Below, in pieces: positions 12,540-23,520 of a stretch of DNA of 64,000 nucleotides. This DNA comes from Ophioderma brevispina. Its lineage: Eukaryota; Echinodermata; Ophiuroidea; Amphilepidida; Ophiodermatidae. The stretch spans positions 36,270-100,269 of the forward strand of contig JAMKCH010001711.1 in assembly GCA_023653785.1 (NCBI GenBank), read 5' to 3'. A model generated the notes under the pieces. The model worked only from the letters and a program-made list of their open reading frames with translations, was not told the DNA's origin and did not search any database. Positions within the stretch are counted from its first letter, which is position 1, and each line of letters begins with the position of its first letter. The position numbers were made by a program, and so were the translations under genes.

Positions 12540-12720
12540 CCTAGGGAACTTTGCCCCAGTGCGCTAAAGCGCCAAAAGCTTTCGTAAAAAGCTTCTAGGT
12601 AATCATTCTCTCATCCTTTCCGGTCATTTTAGCGGAAAAAAGTGAAGGTAGCACCTTCACCGGTTTAGCGAAAAAAAATGTGAAGGTAGCACCTTCACCG
12701 GGGTTAGGTTATACCGCCAA
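12540..12720. repeat. Duplicated perfect mini-hairpin
   Basis: GTGAAGGTAGCACCTTCAC occurs at 12,642-12,660 and again at 12,680-12,698. Each is an 8-bp perfect stem with a 3-base loop, separated by a CGGTTTAGCGAAAAAAA-like spacer. Smaller inverted words precede it (GCGCTAAAGCGC near 12,570; AAGCTTTCGTAAAAAGCTT near 12,580). Probably part of an unidentified element. Confidence 0.55.
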
Positions 12721-14100
12721 AGTTGAAGGGTAAGGGGTGGTTGCCACCCGAGGATATTTTATGGTGCATTTTTAAAAATATTATGCATAGTATGACTCTA
12801 AAATTCTATGTTTATGTAAAACTAGTCAATTACCATCATTTAGAGCTGAAAACCGCATGAAAATCCGATATTCCTACCTTTTTTTAGCACAAAATTGGAT
12901 TTTCGCCTATTTTCTGTGGAAAATGCCAATTTTGCCGAATCGGGGACTTGATGATGTCATTGTGACGCCATACTAGGTATGTTGATACTTATTTTGGTAT
13001 CAATTGAAAGAAGAGGACCATAGCTATCCACTGGTATCAAAATGATAAGCATCGGGTGTTTTATAACGAATTACGAATTACTAAGTCGGCAATATTTGGG
13101 GTGCCTCAAAATCTCTCGTTGCACCTTTAAAATTACAAGAGGGGAAGAGAGATAGAGAAAGGGGTAGAGAAGGAGAGGCAGATTCAGAGAAAGAGAAAGA
13201 GACATACACATAAAGAGAAAGAGGAGATATCAGGCATTATATAAAATTGGGAACGTTACCGTTTGCAGTAAACTAAAAGATACCAGTACAGAATAACAGA
13301 TTACATGCGTATGCCTTGAAGTGAGACGATGCTAATGAAGCATGTCATGCCAATTGATGATGGTATAATTGGTTTTATTTTGTTTATTGTTTTTGATCCA
13401 ACATGTTAACAGTGTGCTCGTGATCATCTTATTCATATCATGATGATTGGAAAATGACATCATTTGACCAATTTATCAATCAGAAAAGTGCAATGCTTGA
13501 AAGCCCAAATTAATTTAATTAGTAATAGTAACGATATGGAGGACATAAATTGGTTCTGGGGAAATGAAAATTTGCGTTTTGAAATAATGCATGACTATCA
13601 CGCCAATTAAGAGTCAATTTTAAGGATACTAATCTACGTCAAATTCAAAATATCCACTGTGATTCAACGCAAAACCCTAAATAGGAATTGGGAGTCCATG
13701 CTTGTGGCTCCCGGATTCCCCACCAACTAACCCACATACGAACAGTCTCGCGCACGCACGCACGTACCACACACCCTCATAGGGAATCAATTAGATAAGT
13801 TTATTTAAATCGTGTATTCTCTTTGACTTTAAACCTAAATAAAAACATCTTGAAATTGAATGTGTCACTACAAATTTCGGAATTAAGGTATATTTCAGAT
13901 ACCGGATTAATGCATATTAAATAAATCGGCTTTTCTGGTTCAACGGCTTAAAATTAATCTCGCTTTTAAGAAGTATGTTGTCAAGGGATGGAAATGAGAG
14001 TGGTCTCATGTCATTTTCTTAAATTTAACGTTACTTAGGAATATTTTTTTCACAAAACCAGGTCCCTTTTATCTGAGACTAATATATAGTGCTGCAGCAT
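12721..14100. other. Mixed stretch with an isolated MITE end and GA-rich sequence
   Basis: At 13,089-13,133 the sequence CAATATTTGGGGTGCC...CTCTCGTTGCACCTTTAA matches the right terminus of the TTAA MITE family at 38,668, 56,774 and 59,625, but no matching left end was found. GA-rich simple sequence follows (13,138-13,230). CACG microsatellite occurs near 13,750. No gene recognised. Confidence 0.5.
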
Positions 14101-14139
14101 CAGGTGAAAAGGGGTCTTAGATTTCTACCAACAATGGCC

Positions 14140-14620
14140 AGAATTATACCATTTGCAATCATGGCTAAAATTGATCATTGGGTTGTGTAGTTCATGAATA
14201 TACCTGATGACTAAATTAAAAGTGATGGAAATTTGTATAAGCCATTAATTTCCAAAATGGCTGCCATTAAAAACCCTACTGTAGCGATTAGGAAGCCAGT
14301 TTGGCGTTTTCTGGGTCAAGGTGTTCAATATACAATTTCCAGAACTGTGAGAGTCATTGCAATTTACTGACACCGCTATTTTCCAAGATGGCTGGCATCT
14401 CATTGAAGAAACCCGTATATTTCTTTATCTCATTGAAGAAAACCGTATATTTCTTATTATATAACCTAGGGAGATTATTTTGGTGTCGAAATAAATGTTT
14501 TTTTTTCCGGATCAAGGACTTCATTTAATCTATTCCCAAAACTGTCAGATGAATATAAAAGTGATGTTTATTTGCATATGGCACTGTTTCCCAAGATAGC
14601 CCACTTCCAAAAATCCCAGT
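14140..14620. repeat. Degenerate tandem repeat with ATGGCTGCCAT-like motif
   Basis: About three units of 130-180 bp share CCAAAATGGCTGCCATT-like or CCAAGATGGCTGGCAT-like words, TTTCCAGAACTGTGAGAG or its variant, and GGATCAAGGNNTTCA. A 27-bp internal duplication (TCATTGAAGAAACCCGTATA-type) lies at 14,398-14,456. No coding meaning was found for the 75-codon frame over it. Confidence 0.5.
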
Positions 14621-14910
14621 AAGACGTAACTTAAGTACCATTGAGTCGTTTTTTATCTCAATATGGATGCCAATGAACGCGTATTAAAAACCTACCAAAA
14701 CAAAGAGATTATCTCAGAGTGATCGGATTTTATCCGCTTAGTAAATGCCATTTCCAGCCATATTGGATACCCATCTTGGATGCATGGATGGTATCCTATG
14801 TATCGATTTCCTTACATCTTCTCTGATTATATACTCTGATTACCTAATGATATAAACCGACCTGATTGACTTACAGGGATATACACAACCATTGCAGTAT
14901 TAGGTTAGAT

Positions 14911-14932
14911 CTGAGACGAATATTCGTCTCAG
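14911..14932. repeat. Perfect 22-bp palindrome between 8-bp direct repeats
   Basis: The half-site CTGAGACGAAT is followed directly by its exact reverse complement. AGGTTAGA occurs on both sides, immediately left and overlapping the right edge, like a short target duplication. Confidence 0.6.
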
Positions 14933-14979
14933 GTTAGATAGGTATCTTAAGAGTATCGGAAGCCATGTTGGATGCCAGC

Positions 14980-15236
14980 TGCTACCTGAGCTGCTCTCAG
15001 TTGACTCTCACCTTAGGCGCTAAGTCAGTTCTCATGACCTTGCTGTGAAAATCCCAAGGTCCAACTTGGTCTCCAAGATCATTTCTCCCATTCTCTGTAG
15101 GCTTATGGAATGCCCTTCCTGCTCATGTAGCATCAAACAAGGGCTTGCAAGCTTCAAAAGGGAGGTTAATCGCTATCTTGGCGCCACATCGTTACTAATT
15201 AGATAACTGCTGTTAATGAAATCAATCAATCAATCA
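14980..15236 (+). mobile_element. 3' end of a CR1/L2-like LINE (RT C-terminal tail)
   Basis: Translation in broken frames gives HDLAVKIPRSNLVSK, then SVGLWNALPAHVAS, then LQAFKREVNRYL. This order (charged block, xLWNxLPxxV, FKRxVNxxL) is the typical C-terminal tail of LINE reverse-transcriptase polyproteins. The fragment ends in an AATC microsatellite (AATCAATCAATCAATCAA), a usual 3' tail for this group. It is 5'-truncated and shares its tail with the opposite-strand LINE that begins at 15,237. Confidence 0.6.
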
Positions 15237-16680
15237 ATTTTATTACAGATTTCCATAATACATAATACAAATACATCAAGGAACACACAGGATGGATACA
15301 AACAATGACAATTATGGAGGGGATGGCCAAAAGGCCAATAAGGCCAGAGCCGGCCATCCCCTAAAACTTAATAGTTACATACAACTACGAAAGACATCAA
15401 GATAAGGGATAAGATATAAGACATATGCCCCAAGTTAAACAAATTCACTCATGAGTATATTTATAAATGAGTTGTTTTTTGTAGCTGTTTTTTAACTCTT
15501 TAGATTTTCATGTAATGAATTCCAAAGAATTGGTCCGGATGTTCTAATTGATTGATCTGAAAATACTTTTTGTTTTGAGTTAAATTATAATCATTGGAAT
15601 TTCTCGTATTATAATCATGAATGGCATTACGCCGAATAAAATATCCATCAAAGGAGATTGGTAGTTGATTTGTACTGTTCCTGTGCATAAAAAGATCAAT
15701 TCCAAGTTGTAAATGTCAAAACTGTTGAGAATGTTATTATCAGAAAAATAATGGTGCGGTATGGCTTCTATAATGGGTATTTGATATTGTTCTAAGAGCC
15801 CATTTTTGGAGTTTAAAAAGTTTATTTAAGTAATTTTGGCGCGTTTCCCCATGTTAGAATAGCATAATATAAAATTAGGTAATACAAGAGTACAATATAG
15901 GGGATGTAAAGACGACCTGGTACAAAATGTTTAAGGTTGTTAATGATACCAATGTTTCGTGATACTGTTTTTGAGATACCGTCAATTTGCTGTTTCCAAG
16001 TTAGGTTTTCATCAATTACAACCCCTAGAAATTTAGTTGAAGATACTCTTTGTAAAGACACATCGTTAAGAATGATATTAATTGGTTGTGGATGTAAAAA
16101 AATATATCATTTGAAGATTTTCCAGCACCAATATTTGCTGTCATATACGGAGTTCCTAAAACCATATAATTTGGTTTTTGAAGCATTAACGGACAATTTA
16201 ATAGTTCTAAACCAGTTGCTTACTTCAACCAATTCGACATTAATTAAGTTGATTTTAGACTCAATATCTGTGTGAATACGTGATAGTCGTATCATCTGCA
16301 AATAATATAAAATCTAGTACATTTGAACAATTAGTAATATCATTAACATATAGTATAAATAATAAGGGGCCAAGTATGGATCCTTGAGGAACACCACAAA
16401 GTATATTTTTTAATTGGGACTGTTTGGAATTATATCTTACAAACTGCTTCCTATTGCTTAGATAATTAGCAAACCATGTATAAACAATTCCCCGGAATCC
16501 ATAATGGTTTAATTTATGAAGAAATATACATCGTGGTCAATAGTGTAGAATGCTTTTGGCAGGTCTAGAAAAATTCCAATTGCTGTTTCATTGTTTCTAC
16601 GCTGTACTGATTTTATCATAATGCCTTGATTAGCCTTGATATAAACAAACAATAATGAAGGAATTTACTATCGCATTTTT
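15237..16680 (-). mobile_element. 5'-truncated LINE with RT domain, tail to tail with previous LINE
   Basis: Reading the minus strand from 16,680 down, frame-broken translation shows NNETAIGIFLDLPKAFYTID (RT block with first catalytic Asp, near 16,570), CGVPQGSILGPLLFILYVND (near 16,380), FILFADDTT (catalytic FADD, near 16,295), WFRTIKLSVNASKTK (near 16,190), KFLGVVIDENLTWKQQID (near 16,020) and the C-terminal IHDYNTRNSNDYNL (near 15,610). The 3' UTR has a 10-bp perfect stem-loop (GGGGATGGCC at 15,319-15,328 with GGCCATCCCC at 15,352-15,361), then AATAAAATTGATTGATTG. Stops and frameshifts show it is dead. The order fits the CR1/Jockey group; the clade is not resolved. Confidence 0.8.
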
Positions 16681-17024
16681 GAAAACTATTTCCTATTGTT
16701 TTAATTAACTTCTTGACTGCCACAACACCAGGACAGATACCAAATTACCAGCCTGCAGACACTTCTTTGTAATGATTGGCGACCATATTGAATGCATTGA
16801 TTACGTGATTACAGAATCATATGTCGATTGGTTACAATAAATCTTTTAGACAGGCTCAAAAATTACTTGAGTGAACAACAGATGATTTTTATTTGTTTTG
16901 ATGGCCATTTTTATTGATTGATTTATTTATTTTTTGCATTTCTACAAAATGCTCAGGTTTTTCTCGTCTGGCACCCATTGGATTCAGAATCTGATATCTA
17001 ATCTAGCCTGTACTAGTAAGAATT
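16681..17024. other. Unassigned stretch
   Basis: No homology to other parts of the window or plausible frame was noticed. Confidence 0.4.
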
Positions 17025-17170
17025 TTTGATGGATACATGCACAGTATCCTATGGTGCTATGTGCATTATACTACATATAAATGCTTACTACATCAAAACG
17101 AAAAATCAAATTCACTTATAAATCTTGGAATTGAGCGTTTTAGGTTATTATCTTTAGTTGAAGAGTCGAC
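17025..17170 (+). repeat. Dispersed repeat family A, copy 2
   Basis: Shares ACAGTATCCTATGG, CTTGGAATTGAGCGTTTTAGG and neighbouring blocks with 1-185 and 60,560-60,760. The similarity fades to the right of about 17,170. Confidence 0.6.
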
Positions 17171-19365
17171 TTCCAAAGAGTCTAAATCCACCTTTGGTCG
17201 AAATTGAGTTATTAGTAGAATAAGATATAGAGTGCAAAACACACATTTTAACACTAATTTCACAATTCAAGCATGCTTCGTTCCAAAGATATGGTTTTCG
17301 GCATTTTCTGGAAATTTCCGGAAAAGTGTGCCAATTTCTTAAAGAAAAAGACGAAATTATCCATGAAAATGGGTGTTAGGGATCATATCTAGGAAATTGG
17401 CCCGCAAAACCAAGAATAATTTGGGCGTCGATAATGAAGTTTCATCATCTCCACCTGCGATTCCCTTTACAGTGAAGCCTTGTTTTGGTTTTAGGGTGTG
17501 GACAGACTCCTGAATATGTATTATTTTCTGTATTATATTAATTAAATCATGTTAAATTTAATCATATAAATTATGAGTGAGGAGAACTGGAAAATATGAA
17601 ACGTGTTGTGCAATAAGCATGACTTATCTGATTGACCTAGTTCTAAATGGACTAGTGTGTGAAACTTCCTGAGATGAACATGTCAGAATATGTTCGCTGT
17701 TAGAGAGGACAATAGGCGCACAGTGTCTTATCTTCTCCGTTCTAAGGACTGGATAAAGGTTATTTGTTTACCTATAGGAAGCAAGATTGCACACCTGTTG
17801 ATGAACAATAAACTTTGTGTAATTGTTATGTCAAAACATATCAGGTGCAGGATGTGGAAGATTGTGGACTTCCTTTAAAACATGTTTCAGCGAACTGAAA
17901 AGATGACGAAATGTTCGTCTTGTCTCCGCGTGTTTGTTGCATCATGGGAAATTTTCTGTGGACAAATTCTGTTGCAAGTCATTCTTCTTTGCCAGTTGTC
18001 AAGAGATTTCATCGAGTGTAGACCTCTCAAACAGAAGGTGGAGAACTTTCATAACATTTGATATATAATGTTATGTTATTTAACACAATTCTGGAAAGTT
18101 GCTAGAATTGTCAGAGCTGCTCAAAATTTGGTGCCTTTGGAAAAACAAAGGTTGACATTAGACTACCAGCAGGATTTTGTCTCTTACCAGTGACATTCAC
18201 CTTTAATGCACTGAGTACCTGTATGTACATTATACACCGAGTAGCAGTTATACTTCCAGTGTTTCTCCAAGTCTACGAGTTTATAAATTAATCGGCCGGT
18301 CTAGACCAAAAGGACTTTTGCGATTTCGCGAAACTAGTTGAACTGTACCAGCTAGATTTGTGTCGTTCAAGATTTTATGTGGACCTGATTCTACAGAGAA
18401 TGGTGCGCACCCAACAAGAACTGAACTTTGAAATTAATGAGATGCTGTGTGTTTAATTTGATTTTTAAATAGGAAAGAAATATAGATAATAATTTTGTGC
18501 ATTGTTAATTGTGTATATTATGTGATTTAATTTATGTATTAAAAATTATTGTTTTGAATTTACATCTTGGTCAAGTCAATCTTCTTACAAATAGTCATTG
18601 TGAATTTTGTTTTATGAACCACGGGAGGTAACTTTTCTGACCTTGAGTACGTCTCGTAACATGGGAAAGTAGTTTGCCACATTTGGTCTGCCACTTCAGA
18701 CATAAAATAAAGAATAGGCTACATAGAAAACCCTGTAAATATTAAAGAGTAAAACTAATGTTGTTTTTCGGCTTCTACTTGGGATCTTTCTTTGACAACA
18801 AAATACATGAATTGTGAAAGTGCAATGCTGTCACTAAAAAGGTGATTTTAATAAAGATTTGGTGGTCGCAGTTTCATGTTCTGTCTTGAGCATGATATAA
18901 ATATCAAAATGATCATTCTATCACAGTCTTGCTAATTTGATACCCTATCTGAGACTGAAAAGTCAAAGATACCCTATATGAGACTGACCATGCTGACAGA
19001 GAGGTTAATGAATTTGACATCCTATATTGCAAGTCTTGAGACCTGTCCATGTCTCGCTCGGTTTTTGTAACGCGGGTGGTTACCCAGTTACCCTCTCCCA
19101 GGATCCTTATCTCGAGAAAATCTTTGTTAACTCCATGCAAGTAACTTAGGACCGGGGAATATTTAGGGTTCATATTCACTATCAGTGATTCACCCAAAAG
19201 AGTAAACATATTTAAAATGAAAGATAAGTCTATAGAATTAAGTCTCTAATGTTATATTACCCTCAAAATTTTGATTAAAATATAATTTTCTCAATTTTAT
19301 TTGAGAAAAGATTTCTCACATACTTTGTTTACTATAAAAGAGAGAAAGGGGAATATCCCTAGTGT
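17171..19365. other. Unassigned AT-rich stretch
   Basis: No domain was recognised in the 62-codon frame at 17,690-17,878 or the 98-codon minus-strand frame at 18,913-19,209. A short direct repeat (GATACCCTAT...TGAGACTGA) occurs twice near 18,940 and 18,970. Confidence 0.45.
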
Positions 19366-19473
19366 TGTTTGTACAAGGTGCACCTGTTAGATTGCACAAT
19401 AGGGGAAGTGGGGAATTCCCCAAGATGTAAACTTAGAAACTGAGTCAACTTGTTTATGCTTTAAGATCAAAAC

Positions 19474-19873
19474 ATTGCAAGATCTGGGAATTCCCCCATA
19501 AAGTTATATATGTGAAGTGATGTAATTCAGGTGATGTAATTTATGTGAATTCCAATTGGTCAGCTAGTGCAAAGTTATGTTTATGCATGATGCTGTGGTA
19601 ATAGCTATTTTAAGACTTGGGAACTTTGTGAAGTCAGTGTATATTGGAGATTTAAGTAAGTCTCGGGGCCAGCATCCACTAGTAACAAGTAGCTAGAAGT
19701 TATAGCTAGTTTTAAAGTACCTAGTGCCAGGATTTATAATTCCATGTGAGCAGAGTCGCTGTAAATATTCTACTGTCGTCTTTGAAGCCAAAAGTGCTGG
19801 GAATCAAAATAGGATTCCAAATTACATCACTTCACATATATAACTTTATGGGGGAATTCCCAGATCTTGCAAT
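19474..19873. repeat. Perfect 54-bp inverted repeat with 292-bp spacer
   Basis: The left arm (19,474-19,527) and right arm (19,820-19,873) are exact reverse complements. The arms start ATTGCAAGATCTGGGAATTC and end with AAGTGATGTAATT. Perfect identity in a region of old, diverged repeats suggests a young or conserved structure. The right arm ends about 12 bp before a LINE fragment. Nothing in the spacer looks coding. It could be a recent MITE or a hairpin RNA source. Confidence 0.75.
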
Positions 19874-19884
19874 GATCTTGCAAA

Positions 19885-20340
19885 CGTGAGCATGTTACAC
19901 CTTTGCTTACTCAGTTACACTGGCTACCAGTTGAAGAAAGAATTATATTTAAAACTCTGCTGTATGTATATAAATCTGTGGAAAGGCTCTCACCCCAATA
20001 CATACAAGACTGCCTTGTGGAAAAACAATCACTGAGTTCTATTAGAACTCGCTCTGCTGGCAGCACCACTCTTGTTGTGCCCATTCCAAACAAAAATGCT
20101 GGGGATAGAGCCTTTTCGGTTGTGGCTCCACGCCTGTGGAACAGACTACCCATGTCAATCAGGAATGCCACCAGTGTCAACGTTTTTAAATCCATGTTAA
20201 AAAATTATCTTTACCCATAATGTTGGTTCCTCTGTAATTGCTCCATTTCTTTTGGGTGGTTTTATTTTTCATTTCTTTTTGCGCTTTGTAACCTCAGGAA
20301 AAGGCGCGTTATAAATGTAAATTATTATTATTATTATTCA
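19885..20340 (+). mobile_element. LINE 3' end with open RT C-terminal tail
   Basis: An open frame of about 110 codons (to the TAA at 20,218-20,220) reads HVTPLLTQLHWLPVEERI at the start, then SPQYIQDCLVEK, GDRAFSVVAPRLWNRLP and FKSMLKNYLYP. This is the standard C-terminal segment of CR1/Rex/L2-type LINE proteins, downstream of the RT palm, with no in-frame stop. The 3' UTR has a GCGCTTT...AAAGGCGC hairpin and ends in an ATT microsatellite (20,322-20,338). It is 5'-truncated at about 19,885. The intact frame suggests a fairly recent insertion. Confidence 0.8.
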
Positions 20341-20794
20341 AGTTATTAATTGTGGACAGATAGAAATCGTGATGATTATCTTGGACTGATATACTGTGGA
20401 ATATTAGTGTCGTCGAGGGACTTATCTAACCTTGTCGTCTTGAACTGCTGGACAAAAGTTACCTTCAGGACTGAGAAGATTCCCATGGAATATTGTCTGA
20501 GGATTTATTTATGTGACTTTGCATGCTGTCATTTTGGAGTCTTCGCTGTGAGGACATATCATCGTTGAACTGCAACGCCTCTTTTGAACATGAAGTATCA
20601 ATGATATAAATTGTGTGTAAGTTTACTCTATGTAATGTTGTTTTGGACATACCAAATTCTTGATCCAATCTAATTCAAATCACTAAATCTGTTTTGTTAT
20701 ATAAAATTCAGATCACTTGTGCACAAGGCTCGTTTATTTGTGTTTGAAATGTATTTCTGACCTTTGACGTCTACGAGACGTCATAACACTAAAA
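20341..20794. other. Unassigned stretch
   Basis: The frames at 20,350-20,568 (+) and 20,465-20,668 (-) have no known motif. A TGACGTCT/AGACGTCA inverted pair with a 3-base centre lies at 20,764-20,782. Confidence 0.4.
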
Positions 20795-20940
20795 AAGGAG
20801 ATAACGGCAGTATTCAAAGATATGAATTGCCATTCAATTACGTGTTGTAGTGCCTTACGGACAAAATATCAGATTTTGTCCTTATTAGGTTGCTTTTGGT
20901 CTTATCATTTGCAGGATATATTAGAATACCTGTACTTGTT
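20795..20940 (-). repeat. Family E repeat, inverted partial copy
   Basis: The reverse complement contains ACCTAATAAGGACAAAAT, ACAACACGTAATTGAATGG and CATATCTTTGAA, which match 62,985-63,110 and resemble 28,770-28,900. It is a partial copy of the TTAA element that is complete at 28,671-29,048. Confidence 0.6.
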
Positions 20941-21010
20941 ACAAACATGAAATAATCTGATTTTGATGTTTTTTCCCTATTTTCTGATTTAGCAAATCAC
21001 GGATAATCCT

Positions 21011-21573
21011 TTAAAGCAATATTAGCACATTTTTTTTAAGAGCGCCCCCAATTTTTCAAAAATGTGGAGATTTTTACACGATTGCATTGGTAACTGGCTA
21101 GTAAACTATACCTGTGAATGGTTAAGCTCGAAAATGTCTATTTGTCACAAACGAAGGAATTTTGTACTAGAATAATTATTATCGGGGATCCCCGATAATA
21201 ATACAACGGCTGCTGGAAACGGCCTTCCAATGTAAAATTGCCGGGAAATAGCGCCATGTACGTGTCTACGCTCATCCATTAGTTGTTTTAATAGTTCAGG
21301 CAAGCCAAGTTAGAGGTTATTTTCTCGAGGTGGCACTATTTCATCATGGACGGACATAATAACATAGCATTTCCAGCTCTGCCGTTAAGTCCAATCTGGG
21401 ATCCCAATTCCAATTACAAAATCGCTTATTTTGTGATAAATACGCACTGATGATTTTTTAGCATTCTCTTTCGCAGGTATAGTTTCCTAGACAATTACCA
21501 ACGTAACTGTGCAAAAATATCAAATTTTGAAAATTGGGGGCGCTCTTCAAAAAATGTGCTAATATTGCTTTAA
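21011..21573. mobile_element. TTAA-flanked MITE, 563 bp
   Basis: The left end is TTAAAGCAATATTAGCACAT and the right end is its reverse complement. Pairing runs about 50 bp through AGAGCGCCCCCAATTTT. TTAA at both borders fits piggyBac-like target duplication. The interior contains a perfect 28-bp palindrome at 21,175-21,202 (half-site ATTATTATCGGGGA). No transposase frame. Confidence 0.75.
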
Positions 21574-22419
21574 TAGAACGTTGTTTATTTGGAGATGGGG
21601 CAAGAGATAGGACTCCCTAATATCTCGAAAAAGGAACCTTGTCTCGAGATAATATATAAGGTAAGGTATATTGAGGTGAATACATACGAGCTTAATAGCT
21701 CGAATTCCATATGAGTCCACTATATAAAAGCAGCAAAAATGCATTAAGTCCAAATTAATTTCTGCTCAGTGCGTTGTGTTCAAACTGTATTAATAGTAAA
21801 TCCGTGCAGTGAGCTGAAAAACCACATTATAACGGGTATTAAAATCACAACCCGTTAACGCGTTTCTATTTAAAAAAAAAAGCCCTACCGAAGTGAAGGA
21901 GGTAAATCTCATGATATTTTGTGTTATATGACCGTTAAGTCGCTTTAAATTAGCGAAGGGTTCAGAGCATTTTTGTTACATGGACTGATGGTGAATTTTG
22001 ATGTTTTTTTTTTGGGGGGGGGGGTCTAATATAATACCGTCATGAGGTAAGCATATCATAATCACAATAATCAATTATGAATTTTAAAAAATGGATAAAC
22101 TTTATTTAGACGTCTGAACGATGTTTGAACGTTTTTATTGAATTTAATAAGAAATCCAGATAAATGGCAAAAATGTTCAGCGTGCATCAGGCGCACGTGT
22201 GCTAGAGAGCGGATCATTCATAAAATTTCATCAACCCCCACCCCCATGTCAAGTTTACAAGGGTCATTGGGTACTACATGAAAAAGGGGGATCATGGGAC
22301 TAGATGAAAAAAAATTGTCATGGGTATCAGGATGGGAAAAAGGGGGGGGGGGGTGGGTAGTAATGTATGTGTGATGATATATTCTCATTCAACAAAAGAC
22401 TATATAGGCGATTATAAAA
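21574..22419. other. Unassigned stretch with G runs
   Basis: Contains G runs near 22,012 and 22,340 and no recognised gene. The minus-strand frame at 21,559-21,753 partly lies in the MITE end and is not conserved. Confidence 0.45.
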
Positions 22420-22815
22420 TCAATTGATTATTTATTTGTTTATTTATTTGTGATTTTTTTATTCAGGATCCAGTCTAATACAATGTACGACAAACAAATT
22501 AAAAATAAATTATAAACAAGCATTGAAAATATGTGGTATGAAAAAATTGCACTATGAGAGAGTTAAAATGTGATATGAAGAAAGACCAGAATGAGTACCA
22601 AGGATAACCCCAAAAAGCCTTTAAAATCATTATTACATTGGGGTGAGGGTCCTTAAAATAGACAAGCAAAGGGGGCCGAAGTAACCAATCAAAAGAAAGG
22701 ACATGTACATACATAAAAACACAAGCACAAATAAACAACACTAGGCCTATCACGAAAAAGTTAATTAATTTATTTATTTATTTATTTATTTATTATTTAT
22801 TTATTTATTTTAAAG
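22420..22815 (-). repeat. ATTT microsatellites and possible retroposon tail
   Basis: TTTA-type simple repeats occur at about 22,424-22,455 and 22,763-22,812. Between them the minus strand reads like a retroposon 3' end running into AATAAA-rich sequence, but no element body was recognised, so this is tentative. The 84-codon minus-strand frame here is hydrophobic and has no known domain. Confidence 0.4.
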
Positions 22816-22916
22816 GCCTCTTTCTAGGGCATACTATGAGAGACATTATGGGGGAATTCATGTATTTACATGTATTTGCTTTTCATAAATGCCTTCATTT
22901 AGGGCAGCTATGATTT

Positions 22917-22947
22917 TTGTCGGGTCGCATCAGCGACCCCCGACAAG
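22917..22947. repeat. GC-rich hairpin
   Basis: TTGTCGG-GTCGC pairs with GCGAC-CC-CCGACAA around an ATCA loop, in otherwise AT-rich DNA. No factor-independent terminator role is proposed for animal DNA. Confidence 0.55.
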
Positions 22948-23340
22948 AAACCAATTGCTCGCAAAATTGCGAAGGCGTTATTTATATAGCTGCAGGTCAT
23001 TTCATTAAATGTTTTTATGAACGATCTACGTACTACTATTAATTATGGAGTTTTAGTGTTGGGTGTGTAAGGCGTTGCATTTCAGACAAGAAAAATCTTG
23101 CTGTTTGACCTGGCCCTCCTTATTAAAAAGATGTCTTTGATTTTAGTCTCGGTGAAGGACTTGCTTTTGATGGGGTTTGGTTTAAAACCTTGCCGGGATA
23201 GATCAAAGGGGTAGTAGTAACAAATAGGAGAGTTATAAGTAAGAAAATGATCAGGCCACGCGTAAGTTATACTACGTAATGATTGATTGCGCTTTTACCT
23301 GTATTGTGTCTGATATATTAAGACGAAGTTATAGGTAAAA

Positions 23341-23520
23341 CCGTTATTTTGAAGACAGGAAGGTTGTGTGTTTCTTTCGTTGTGTATTGTTGTTTTGTGT
23401 TTTTTTGTTTGGATTGTTTGTTTATTGTTTTGTTTGTTGTTGTTTTTTTGTTTTTTGTATTATTGTAATAATAATTTGTTTATGTATATTTGTGGTGTTT
23501 GTTATTTGTTTTTGTACCCT
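23341..23520. repeat. T/G-rich low-complexity block
   Basis: Dominated by TGTTTGTT and TTGTTTTT words on the + strand, directly preceding the minisatellite. Confidence 0.65.

Noticed and set aside
19911..20195. 94-codon minus-strand frame
   Set aside because: It is the antisense shadow of the LINE tail frame on the + strand.
22917..22947. Rho-independent terminator
   Set aside because: The hairpin is GC-rich, but there is no bacterial gene context and no T run directly after the stem.
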